Positions 1 through 5,699 of a DNA stretch of 6,128 nt are shown piece by piece. Position 1 is the stretch's first letter. Every line of letters begins with the position of its first letter. The DNA comes from Rhodospirillales bacterium (lineage in GTDB: Bacteria > Pseudomonadota > Alphaproteobacteria > Rhodospirillales > Magnetospirillaceae), in the NCBI GenBank assembly GCA_030040955.1, contig JASHSH010000126.1, positions 1 to 6,128 on the forward strand, written 5' to 3'. Under the pieces are notes generated by a model. The model searched no databases. It had not been told where the DNA came from and saw nothing but the letters and a program-made list of their open reading frames with translations. The position numbers and the translations under genes are program-made.

Positions 1-2
1 TC

Positions 3-134
3 GATCTTGCAGATTGCCGCCAACGCATCCGGGCCGGCACCGAGTTTGACCGAATCTTGGGCAGGTCCAGCCTGCGCTCGCTCGGATGCATGAATTTTTA
101 TCGATCCGCATCTGGTAGTCGCGCGCGGGTGTGA
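3..134 (+). other. Possible 3' end of an upstream open reading frame; otherwise unassigned leader region
   Basis: One frame is open from the left edge to a TGA at 132-134 and would encode about 43 residues of a C-terminal tail, rich in Arg and Ser. Of the two plus-strand frames open for any distance it has the more G/C-rich third positions up to about position 90, but the last third is AT-richer and looks less coding-like. I recognise no motif in the tail. It could be the end of a real gene cut by the window or chance openness in GC-rich DNA. Between 135 and 244 I see no coding potential on the plus strand. Confidence 0.22.
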
Positions 135-140
135 TATAAG
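132..140 (+). promoter_or_regulatory. Candidate extended -10 promoter element before the YdcF-like gene
   Basis: The bases TGATATAAG fit the extended -10 pattern (TG, one base, then a TATAAT-like hexamer with five of six matches). They lie in a small AT-rich island in otherwise GC-rich DNA. No good -35 hexamer sits 16-18 bases upstream, which an extended -10 can tolerate. The implied start near 147 would leave a leader of almost 100 bases before the ATG at 245. The TG overlaps the stop codon of the possible upstream frame. Seen by eye only. Confidence 0.25.
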
Positions 141-244
141 AAACAATCCGTGAGGAGCGGTCCGCCGTCTTCCGTCGCGGCAGCGAACATCGAGGGATTT
201 CGGGGTTCCGGCCCCACCGCAAAAACAGCCGGCGCGACGCGACC

Positions 245-1069
245 ATGCTTCACTTGCTCGCATCCATCCTGACTTCCCTGATCACGCCGGCTGGCATCCT
301 GATCGCTTTGCTCGTCGCGGCCCTGGTGCTGCGACGTCTTTGGCGCGAGAAGTTCGCCTGGCGCGTGGTCTACGTCGCCACCGCGATCATGGCGGCGATC
401 TGGTTCACGCCGATCGATGTCTGGTCGATGCGGCCGCTGGAGAACCGTTTCCCGTTGCCGTCGGCGCCGGCTTGCGTCGACGGCATCGTCGTGCTCGGCG
501 GGGGCGAGGACACCGCCGTCTATCAGGGCGAGCGGCTGCTGCAGCTGGCCAACCGCCCGATGCGCTACGTTGTGTTGAAGGACCTGATGCAGCAGTTCCC
601 GACCGCCCGGGTCGTGTTCACCGGCGGCAACGGCGCCGCGCCCGACGACCCGTACGGGAACACGGAAAGCACCGTGGCGCGCAGCATCATGGATCGCCTC
701 GGTATCGACACCGGTCGCGTTCTGTTTGAGTCGAAGTCCAAGACCACATGGGAAAACGCCCGCGAGGCATTCAAGCTGGTTCAACCCCAGCCCGAAGAAA
801 GATGGATCTTGGTTGCCGCGGCGAGCCAGATGCCGCGCGCGGTGGGTGCCTTCCGGCAGGTCGGATGGCAGGTGCTGCCCTGGCCGACCGACTTCACCAC
901 GGCGACGGAGAGCTGGTTCCGCCTGGGCACCATCGGTCCCTTGGTCCGGCTGAGCGAAGCCGAGCATGAATGGGTGGGGCTGGTGACCTATTGGGTGACG
1001 GGACGGTCGAACGAGCTGTTCCCCGGGCCCGTGGCCACGCTGTGGGGCGGGGCGAGCTGTCCCGGCTGA
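245..1069 (+). CDS. YdcF/ElyC-family (DUF218) inner-membrane protein
   Basis: The 274-residue protein has two N-terminal membrane helices (about residues 11-29 and 40-57) followed by a DUF218 domain. Visible family motifs are VVLGGG (82-87), FTGGNG (125-130), the segment with E162, S165, T167 and T168 before WENA (169-172), ASQMPRA (193-199), HEW (241-243), and a C-terminal TGRSNELFPGP block (252-262). This is the arrangement of ElyC/YdcF-like proteins rather than the shorter SanA. ElyC of Escherichia coli is linked to envelope integrity and peptidoglycan/polyprenyl carrier metabolism; the exact reaction of the family is poorly known. ATG 245 is the only usable start, because the frame upstream to the TAA at 137 has no ATG, GTG or TTG. 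No clear Shine-Dalgarno precedes it. Family assignment is firm; a specific role is not. The domain probably faces the periplasm, by analogy. Confidence 0.9.
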   Translation: MLHLLASILTSLITPAGILIALLVAALVLRRLWREKFAWRVVYVATAIMAAIWFTPIDVWSMRPLENRFPLPSAPACVDGIVVLGGGEDTAVYQGERLLQLANRPMRYVVLKDLMQQFPTARVVFTGGNGAAPDDPYGNTESTVARSIMDRLGIDTGRVLFESKSKTTWENAREAFKLVQPQPEERWILVAAASQMPRAVGAFRQVGWQVLPWPTDFTTATESWFRLGTIGPLVRLSEAEHEWVGLVTYWVTGRSNELFPGPVATLWGGASCPG

Positions 1070-1098
1070 TTCGTCCGCCGCGGCGCAGAGTCCGCGGT

Positions 1099-1114
1099 TT
1101 GCCGCATCCGGCAA
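1099..1114 (+). terminator. Small hairpin after the YdcF-like gene, weak terminator candidate
   Basis: TTGCCG and CGGCAA form a perfect 6-base-pair stem around a four-base loop (CATC), 30 bases after the stop of the preceding gene. No run of T follows, so it is not a standard intrinsic terminator. Its left arm is also the -35 of the promoter candidate listed next, so the two readings compete. Confidence 0.2.
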
Positions 1115-1127
1115 TTCCGACTAGTAT
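1099..1127 (+). promoter_or_regulatory. Candidate sigma-70-type promoter before the flippase-like gene
   Basis: TTGCCG (1099-1104) and TAGTAT (1122-1127) each match four of six consensus bases and are separated by exactly 17 bases. They lie in the 151-base gap between two genes, the only large gap inside the plus-strand series. The implied transcript would start near 1134, about 87 bases before the GTG start. If real it would drive the operon from 1221 onward. Judged by eye. Confidence 0.28.
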
Positions 1128-1211
1128 CCGCGCCGCCGGGACCGGGCCGGTAATCGACGGGCCCGACAACCGCGCGGCCAGGCTTATCCGGCGAAACGTG
1201 AACGGCGGGAT

Positions 1212-1217
1212 CGGGGG
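1212..1217 (+). promoter_or_regulatory. Ribosome binding site for the GTG start at 1221
   Basis: A purine-rich GGGGGA-like run lies just before the GTG at 1221, after another purine block at 1205-1210. Spacing is short (about three bases), so it is a weak site. Together with the family-typical N-terminus that begins there, it supports the non-ATG start. Confidence 0.35.
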
Positions 1218-1220
1218 ATT

Positions 1221-2231
1221 GTGAAGCGTTACGGGGTTCCGCTGGCCAAGCTGGCGATTTCGGCGGGTCTGATCGCGCTGCTTCTGTCGCGTGTCGATTT
1301 CGGGCGCGTCATCGCGCATTCCGGCGAACTGAAGCTATATGTCCTGCCGATTTGCGCGGCTGTCTTCGCCGGCCAGATCGCGGTGGCCGGGCTTCGGCTG
1401 CGATTGGTGCTCGGCGCGCTGGGGGTACGCGGCGATTGGCGGCGAACGGTGCGAGTCGCCTGGTCCGGCTTCTTCTTCGAGCAAGTGGTCTTCGGATTTG
1501 TCGGCGGCGACGCGATGCGGGTCTGGTTTCTGCGCCGGCTCGACATTCCGCTCGGCCGGGGGATCAGCTCGGTGTTCCTGGATCGCTGCCTCGGATTCGG
1601 CAGCGTGACCCTGCTCGTGGTTATCGGATTGCGGGGATTGACGCGCGTCCTGCCCGATGTGAATTGGGCTCCGCTCCTTTGGGTGCTCGGCGCATTCGCC
1701 CTGGCCGGAATTGCCGTGGCGGGCGCTCTCTCCCTCCGGCCCGAGGCCTTGCGGCGCTTCCCGGCGATCCACGGAGCGGCGGCGCTCGCGGCGGAGTCGG
1801 TGCGGAACGCCAAATCCCGGCGCCGGCTCGCGCTCGCGCTGCTGCTGGCATTGTGTGTGCACTTGTCGAACGTAGCCGTGGTGTCTCTCCTGGGCGAAGG
1901 CTTCGGACTTCCACTCGGCATCGGGCAGTGGTTCCTGGTGTTTCCGGCGGTGAGCCTGTTCTCGATGATCCCGGTGGCGGCCGGCGGCTGGGGCCTGCGC
2001 GAGACGGCGATGGCGCTGGCATTGCACGCCTTCGGGGTGCCGGCGGAGCAGGCGGTGCTGCCGTCGATCGCGTTCGGGCTGCTGTTCCTCGTCGTGTCGT
2101 TGCCCGGCGGGCTGATCTGGATGGCGGATGGGCGCAAGGATCGCCGCGACGTACCTAACCCAGCGGATGGAAGCGAAGCGATCGACCTGGCCAGCCTGGC
2201 GGCCGGCGCCAAGCAGGGCCTCGACGCGTAA
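1221..2231 (+). CDS. Flippase-like membrane protein, lysylphosphatidylglycerol synthase TM-domain family (UPF0104)
   Basis: The 336-residue protein is very hydrophobic, with about seven to eight membrane segments (for example near 7-23, 39-56, 82-95, 125-140, 150-171, 204-224, 235-255 and 278-300). Family signatures visible are GGDAMR (95-100), DR at 121-122, FPAVSLFSMIPVAAGGWGLRE (starting at 241, key residues F241, P242, P251, G255, G256, G258, E261) and SLPGG (293-297). The length matches the stand-alone membrane domain; the cytoplasmic aminoacyl-transferase domain of MprF is absent. By family knowledge such proteins move or help move lipid-linked molecules across the inner membrane, often next to glycosyltransferases; the cargo here is unknown. 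A charged tail of about 35 residues (302-336) follows the last helix. The start is GTG at 1221, which gives the usual family N-terminus with Lys/Arg before the first helix. Confidence 0.88.
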   Translation: MKRYGVPLAKLAISAGLIALLLSRVDFGRVIAHSGELKLYVLPICAAVFAGQIAVAGLRLRLVLGALGVRGDWRRTVRVAWSGFFFEQVVFGFVGGDAMRVWFLRRLDIPLGRGISSVFLDRCLGFGSVTLLVVIGLRGLTRVLPDVNWAPLLWVLGAFALAGIAVAGALSLRPEALRRFPAIHGAAALAAESVRNAKSRRRLALALLLALCVHLSNVAVVSLLGEGFGLPLGIGQWFLVFPAVSLFSMIPVAAGGWGLRETAMALALHAFGVPAEQAVLPSIAFGLLFLVVSLPGGLIWMADGRKDRRDVPNPADGSEAIDLASLAAGAKQGLDA

Positions 2232-2265
2232 TCGCTCCCGCCGACCAGATCGCCACGCATTCCGA

Positions 2266-2781
2266 ATGCTGCTCGCTTCGGCCATCCTGTTCCTGGTTCC
2301 GTTCGCGGTGCATGTCGTCTGGTGGCGGATACGCTGGCCGCAAGCGACCGCGTCCATCGTGATCCGGCTGTTCGTGTTCGGCGTGCCGATTTGCGCCGCG
2401 ATTCTGATCGCGGCGGAGAGTCTCGATCCCGCCTGGCGATCGCTGCTGCCCGAAGGCGCGTCCCATTGGGCGGAGTCCATCCTGCTCGCGCTCGCGGTCG
2501 CGGCCGCGTATGTGATGTCCTATCCGCCGGTGGAGGTCGACAGTCCGACGCTGGTGATCATCCGGGTGATCGCCGCTGCGGGGAAGGCCGGGCTGGACAA
2601 AAACGAGCTGTATCGGCTCCTGGACGACGAGGCGTTGGTAGTGCCGCGCATCCTCGACCTGCTTCGCGAAGGGCTGGCCAGCGAGGCCGGGGGACGCTAC
2701 GCGCTGACTCGCAAGGGAAGCGGACTCGCGGGCTTCTTCGCGGGCTGGCGCAAATTCCTGCGCGCGGGCAAGGGCGGATGA
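2266..2781 (+). CDS. Small membrane protein with winged-helix-like C-terminus (first of a tandem pair)
   Basis: I do not recognise a named family. The 171-residue product has three predicted membrane helices (about 2-20, 32-50 and 66-84) followed by a soluble tail. Residues 92-150 look like a winged helix: helix, GLDKNEL turn at 109-115, recognition-like helix VVPRILDLLREG (125-136), then a short beta-like GGRYALT wing (142-148). A basic amphipathic end follows (WRKFLRAGKG). ATG 2266 starts directly at the first membrane helix. The frame is open back to an ATG at 2128, but that extension overlaps the preceding gene by 104 bases and reads as an Arg/Pro-rich shadow. No strong Shine-Dalgarno precedes 2266, so translation may depend on ribosomes finishing the upstream gene 34 bases earlier. 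The stop overlaps the next start as ATGA. The tail could bind DNA or serve as a protein-interaction module at the inner face of the membrane; both are inference. Confidence 0.75.
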   Translation: MLLASAILFLVPFAVHVVWWRIRWPQATASIVIRLFVFGVPICAAILIAAESLDPAWRSLLPEGASHWAESILLALAVAAAYVMSYPPVEVDSPTLVIIRVIAAAGKAGLDKNELYRLLDDEALVVPRILDLLREGLASEAGGRYALTRKGSGLAGFFAGWRKFLRAGKGG

Positions 2782-3323
2782 GCGCCGCGCCGGAAAATCT
2801 CGGATGGCTGGGCGCGATCGTCGCCTCCTCGATTGCGCTCGTCGCCGTCCAGGCGATCTGGTACCGGCTGAATCCGAAGCAAGGGATATTCCGCTCGCTT
2901 CTGGCTGGAGTCCTTGCCGGCCTGCTCGTCCAAGTCGCGGCGATCGCGCTTTGGCGGGACTGGCCGTTCGTCGTCCATTTTGCCGATCTGTGCATATATG
3001 TATGCGCCGCGTACGTGTTCTTCCATCTGATCAATATGGGCGAGACGGCGCGCCGGGTCCGGCTGGTGATCGAACTGGCTGCCGCGCCGAGGGGATTGAC
3101 CCGGGCGGAGCTGCTGGCGCGTTACGGGGCGCGCGAGATCGTCGACCGGCGCCTGGGGCGGCTTGCCGGCAGCGGGCAAATTCGGATCGCGGGTGAGCGC
3201 GTGATGCTGGGCGACGTGTCCGTCCTCGGCATGGCCCTCGTGGTCGAGATGTTCAAGCGATTGCTCGGGCGCGCGCACGAGGTTCGCCGGCCCCGGGTGG
3301 AGTCTTCGAGCAATCATGTATAG
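2778..3323 (+). CDS. Small membrane protein with winged-helix-like C-terminus (second of a tandem pair)
   Basis: The 181-residue product has the same plan as its upstream neighbour: three predicted membrane helices (about 9-29, 38-58 and 64-85) and a winged-helix-like tail (about 90-143) with a GLTRAEL turn (106-112), helix REIVDRRLGRLAGSG (119-133) and a GERVML strand (139-144). A helix with MFKRLLGR (158-165) and a basic, Ser-containing end follow. Residues 106-162 align without gaps to residues 109-165 of the upstream protein, and the first helices share a matching VQAIWYRLNPKQ / VHVVWWRIRWPQ segment. This supports an old duplication. The start ATG 2778 overlaps the upstream TGA (ATGA), which implies translational coupling and matched production. 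The frame is open further upstream, but only as a shadow of the preceding gene. Function unknown; a heteromer of the two proteins is a reasonable inference. Confidence 0.78.
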   Translation: MSAAPENLGWLGAIVASSIALVAVQAIWYRLNPKQGIFRSLLAGVLAGLLVQVAAIALWRDWPFVVHFADLCIYVCAAYVFFHLINMGETARRVRLVIELAAAPRGLTRAELLARYGAREIVDRRLGRLAGSGQIRIAGERVMLGDVSVLGMALVVEMFKRLLGRAHEVRRPRVESSSNHV

Positions 3324-3324
3324 T
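3319..3324 (+). promoter_or_regulatory. Candidate -10 element before the unknown soluble protein
   Basis: TATAGT matches the -10 consensus at five of six bases and overlaps the stop codon of the preceding gene. It lies 34 bases before the ATG at 3359, a normal distance for a promoter. No convincing -35 hexamer is present 16-18 bases upstream, so this is weak. If active, it would allow the last two genes to be expressed apart from the membrane proteins. Confidence 0.18.
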
Positions 3325-3348
3325 GCGGCCCGATCGCGCCCGGATTGA

Positions 3349-3354
3349 AGGAAG
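3349..3354 (+). promoter_or_regulatory. Shine-Dalgarno site that decides the start at 3359
   Basis: The bases AGGAAG lie four bases before ATG 3359 (AGGA with a six-base gap). This favours 3359 over an in-frame GTG at 3323, which has no such site and would overlap the preceding stop codon by one base. Confidence 0.6.
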
Positions 3355-3358
3355 TCGG

Positions 3359-4537
3359 ATGCTGGCGAAGCCGGACCCAATTCGATACGAGGATATCGTC
3401 GCCGCCTATCAGCGCTCCCTGGTGGACGTGCTGCGCGGGCACGCGGTGGGCGAGCCGTATCTCGAGCTGTGGGTGCCGGACGAGGATCCGGTCAAAAGCA
3501 TTCTCAACATGGTCGAGGCGGCGCAGTCCGCCGGCCGCGACGCGATCGCTATCCGCGTTTCATCGAAGACGTTGGGCGCTGCGGACTTGGCGCGGTTTCG
3601 CACGATGGCGCGGTCGCACGGACAGATCGCGGTGCGCGAGTTGGGCGACGACTATGTCCTCGACATCTCGCGGCTCCGCGCGACGGCCGCCCCATTGGCG
3701 AAGGGCAAGTCCGACCGCGTCGCTCCCGCCGGCCCCGTCGAGCGGACCGCGCTTCGACGCGAGCAGGAAACGGCCGCCGCCGACACGCATCGGCCCGTGG
3801 TCAATCCCGCGCTCGCCGATGCCGTCGCCGCGCGCCAAGGCGCGATCACGCATGAGGGCGAGGCGTCCCCCGCGGAAGGCGCCCTCGTCATTCAAGTGAA
3901 ATCGCAGATCGGCCGATTGTCCGCGGCGGTCGATGCCGCCAGCCACACAATCCTCTCGGCGCGGCACGCGGACATCGCTTCGGCCCCGCGCCGCGCGATC
4001 GCGGATTTGATTTGCGAGATCGTCGAGGGCCGTCCGGTGCAGGACGCGGCGGATCACGCGGCGATCATCGCCATCCATCGGCTCTCGGCGGGCGCCGCTC
4101 GGCCGGTGGCGGGGATTGTCCTTCCGAGCAATTCGGGCACGGCCTTCACCGATGTGCTCGACCTGGTGCGGCAATTGCGCGCTACCCATGCCGAGCTGAC
4201 CGGGTTGCGGGACACGACCAGCTTCTACGGCTCACCGCCGGGCGCGGCCTGGCTGGCGCTCGCGCCGGGTGGCAAGAGTACCGCCATCGAGGCGCGGCTG
4301 GCCGAGTTCGTGCGGCGACGGGGGCTGCCGGCGGCCGCCGTCGCACTCGACCGTATCGACAAGGATATCAATGGCTTCGAGATTCGTTTGGTCGTAACAT
4401 TGGCCGATGTGATACCTATCCCCGAACGACCCCTGGTCCTGCGGGCGCTCGAAGCATTCTTGAAGCAAGAGATCGACGAGAGCCTGCAAGTCTATCTGGA
4501 GCCGCAGAAGGACCTGAACAAGATTCGCAGGCTATGA
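3359..4537 (+). CDS. Unrecognised 392-residue soluble protein encoded just before the radical SAM enzyme
   Basis: I do not recognise this family. There is no signal peptide and no membrane helix, so it is probably cytoplasmic. Three parts can be seen. Residues 10-106 look like an alpha/beta domain with helices at 10-26 and 44-59 and beta-like stretches YLELWVP (34-40), AIAIRVS (62-68) and DYVLDIS (98-104). Residues 110-173 are a charged, Ala-rich, probably disordered linker. Residues 175-392 form a second domain, with helices near 180-202 and 210-243, the segment PVAGIVLPSNSGTAF (249-263), a segment ending in FYGSPPGAAWLALAPGG (289-305), and a C-terminus with IPIPERP (352-358) and EPQKDLNKIRRL (381-392). 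The only cysteine is C219, so it is unlikely to carry a cysteine-ligated iron-sulfur cluster by itself. The stretch LICEIVEGRPVQDAADH (217-233) faintly recalls NifU/IscU-type scaffolds, but this is not enough to name it. The gap of 28 bases to the radical SAM gene suggests a partner, substrate carrier or scaffold. Confidence 0.82.
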   Translation: MLAKPDPIRYEDIVAAYQRSLVDVLRGHAVGEPYLELWVPDEDPVKSILNMVEAAQSAGRDAIAIRVSSKTLGAADLARFRTMARSHGQIAVRELGDDYVLDISRLRATAAPLAKGKSDRVAPAGPVERTALRREQETAAADTHRPVVNPALADAVAARQGAITHEGEASPAEGALVIQVKSQIGRLSAAVDAASHTILSARHADIASAPRRAIADLICEIVEGRPVQDAADHAAIIAIHRLSAGAARPVAGIVLPSNSGTAFTDVLDLVRQLRATHAELTGLRDTTSFYGSPPGAAWLALAPGGKSTAIEARLAEFVRRRGLPAAAVALDRIDKDINGFEIRLVVTLADVIPIPERPLVLRALEAFLKQEIDESLQVYLEPQKDLNKIRRL

Positions 4538-4553
4538 GCCACCGGTACCCTCC

Positions 4554-4558
4554 AAGGA
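4554..4558 (+). promoter_or_regulatory. Shine-Dalgarno site for the radical SAM gene
   Basis: AAGGA lies seven bases before ATG 4566. A second in-frame ATG follows at 4575, at a less favourable distance, so 4566 is preferred. Confidence 0.6.
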
Positions 4559-4565
4559 CCCGCGC

Positions 4566-5687
4566 ATGACCGGGATGACCGAGCACACCGAGCTGATTCT
4601 CGACGGAACCAAGATCGCTTGGCATACCGACCGCATCCGCGCCTGGGAGCGCGGCGAGCGGATCGCGCCGATCACCATCGATATGGCGCTGACGCGGGCC
4701 TGCAACTTCGCCTGCCATTATTGCTACGCGATGCTCCAGGAAAACGACCGGAAGGTCATCAACCAGCGAGTGATCTACGACTTCCTGGAGGATTGCGCCG
4801 AGATCGGCGTCAAGGGAATCAGCCTGGTGTCGGACGGCGAGAGCACCATCTCGCCGGCGTTCGTCGACGCGATCCGACGCGGCTCCGAGCTCGGCATCTC
4901 GATGGCCTGCGGCACCAACGGCTTCGTGCTCAACGAGCGCAAGCTCGAGGAGGTGCTGCCGCACCTGACCTACCTGCGGATCAACATCTCCGCCGGAGAG
5001 CGCGAGCGTTACGCGCAGATCATGGGGGTGAAGGAGCACTGGTTCGACCGCGTCTGCGACAATATCCGCCAAATGGTGGCGATCAAGCGGCGCGACGGGT
5101 TGGCGGTCACCATCGGCCTCCAGATGGTGCTGATGCCGCAATACCGCGACCAGATCATGCCGCTGGCCCGCCTCGGCAAGGAGCTGCGTCCCGACTATCT
5201 CGTCATCAAGCATTGCAGCGACGACGAGGACGGCACGCTGGGCGTCGACTACAAGGGATACGCGAAGCTCTACGACACGCTGCACGAGGCGGAAGCGCTC
5301 TCCGACGACGAATACAAGGTCGTGGTGAAGTGGTCGAAGATCGAGGCGGGCGACAAACGCAGCTACCAGCGCTGCTACGGCGCCCCGTTCATGTTGCAGA
5401 TTTCCGGCTCGGGTCTGGTCGCGCCTTGCGGCATGCTGTTCAACGAGCGCTACAAGAAGTTCCACATCGGCAACATCTGCGACGAGCGGTTCAAGGACAT
5501 CTGGTCGAGCGACCGCTACTGGGAGGTCATGAACTACCTGGCCGGCCCGGACTTCAACGCCCAGACGATGTGCGGAACGCTGTGCCTCCAGCACAAGGTG
5601 AACGAAGCGCTGGACGCGCACGCCAAGGGCCAGATCGCGTTGCGACCCCCGGCGGGCGCGATCCCCCAGCACATCAACTTCGTCTAG
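4566..5687 (+). CDS. Radical SAM enzyme with SPASM/twitch-like C-terminal extension
   Basis: The 373-residue protein carries the radical SAM signature CNFACHYC: C46, C50 and C53 would bind the 4Fe-4S cluster that cleaves S-adenosylmethionine. The GGE-like motif is SDGEST (89-94), followed by CGTNG (115-119) and INISAG (139-144), all expected in the partial TIM barrel. After about residue 265 there is a SPASM-like region with C270, C288 (APCGM), C305 (IGNIC), and C336/C340 (CGTLC). The HIGNICDERFKDIW stretch (300-313) is typical of these extensions. Five extension cysteines suggest an auxiliary iron-sulfur cluster, though fewer than two full SPASM clusters usually need. Length is normal for the family. 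SPASM enzymes modify peptides, proteins or other substrates; no short precursor peptide is encoded nearby, and the neighbours are envelope-type membrane proteins and a glycosyltransferase, so the substrate remains open. It probably depends on the unknown protein encoded 28 bases upstream. No terminator is visible after the stop. Confidence 0.92.
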   Translation: MTGMTEHTELILDGTKIAWHTDRIRAWERGERIAPITIDMALTRACNFACHYCYAMLQENDRKVINQRVIYDFLEDCAEIGVKGISLVSDGESTISPAFVDAIRRGSELGISMACGTNGFVLNERKLEEVLPHLTYLRINISAGERERYAQIMGVKEHWFDRVCDNIRQMVAIKRRDGLAVTIGLQMVLMPQYRDQIMPLARLGKELRPDYLVIKHCSDDEDGTLGVDYKGYAKLYDTLHEAEALSDDEYKVVVKWSKIEAGDKRSYQRCYGAPFMLQISGSGLVAPCGMLFNERYKKFHIGNICDERFKDIWSSDRYWEVMNYLAGPDFNAQTMCGTLCLQHKVNEALDAHAKGQIALRPPAGAIPQHINFV

Positions 5688-5699
5688 CCGCTGGCGAAC

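Noticed and set aside
98..1114. Minus-strand open frame opposite the YdcF-like gene
   Set aside because: Arg/Gly/Gln/Asp-rich composition with no recognisable domain, and fully opposite a gene with strong family motifs.
970..1224. 84-codon plus-strand frame bridging the gap after the YdcF-like gene and ending at the GTG start of the next gene
   Set aside because: The GTGA overlap with the next start is tempting, but it begins inside the YdcF-like gene, is Arg/Gly-rich, and has no domain or clear ribosome site.
1229..2480. Two long minus-strand open frames opposite the flippase-like gene
   Set aside because: Low-complexity Arg/Ser/Pro/Gln-rich translations, typical antisense shadows of a hydrophobic membrane protein gene.
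2990..3005. AT-rich near-palindrome GCATATATGTATGC inside the second small membrane protein gene
   Set aside because: It has a central mismatch and encodes an IYVCA membrane-helix stretch, so protein coding explains it; no other sign of an operator.
4538..4565. Search for a small precursor peptide gene next to the radical SAM enzyme
   Set aside because: The 28-base gap and the 35-base gap further upstream are too short, and no separate small frame with a ribosome site and Cys/Ser/Thr-rich core was seen.
4416..5672. Long minus-strand open frame (418 codons) opposite the radical SAM gene
   Set aside because: Its product has Asp/Arg/Val/Leu-rich shadow composition and no motif, while the plus strand carries a clear radical SAM protein. 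Long antisense frames are common in GC-rich genes.
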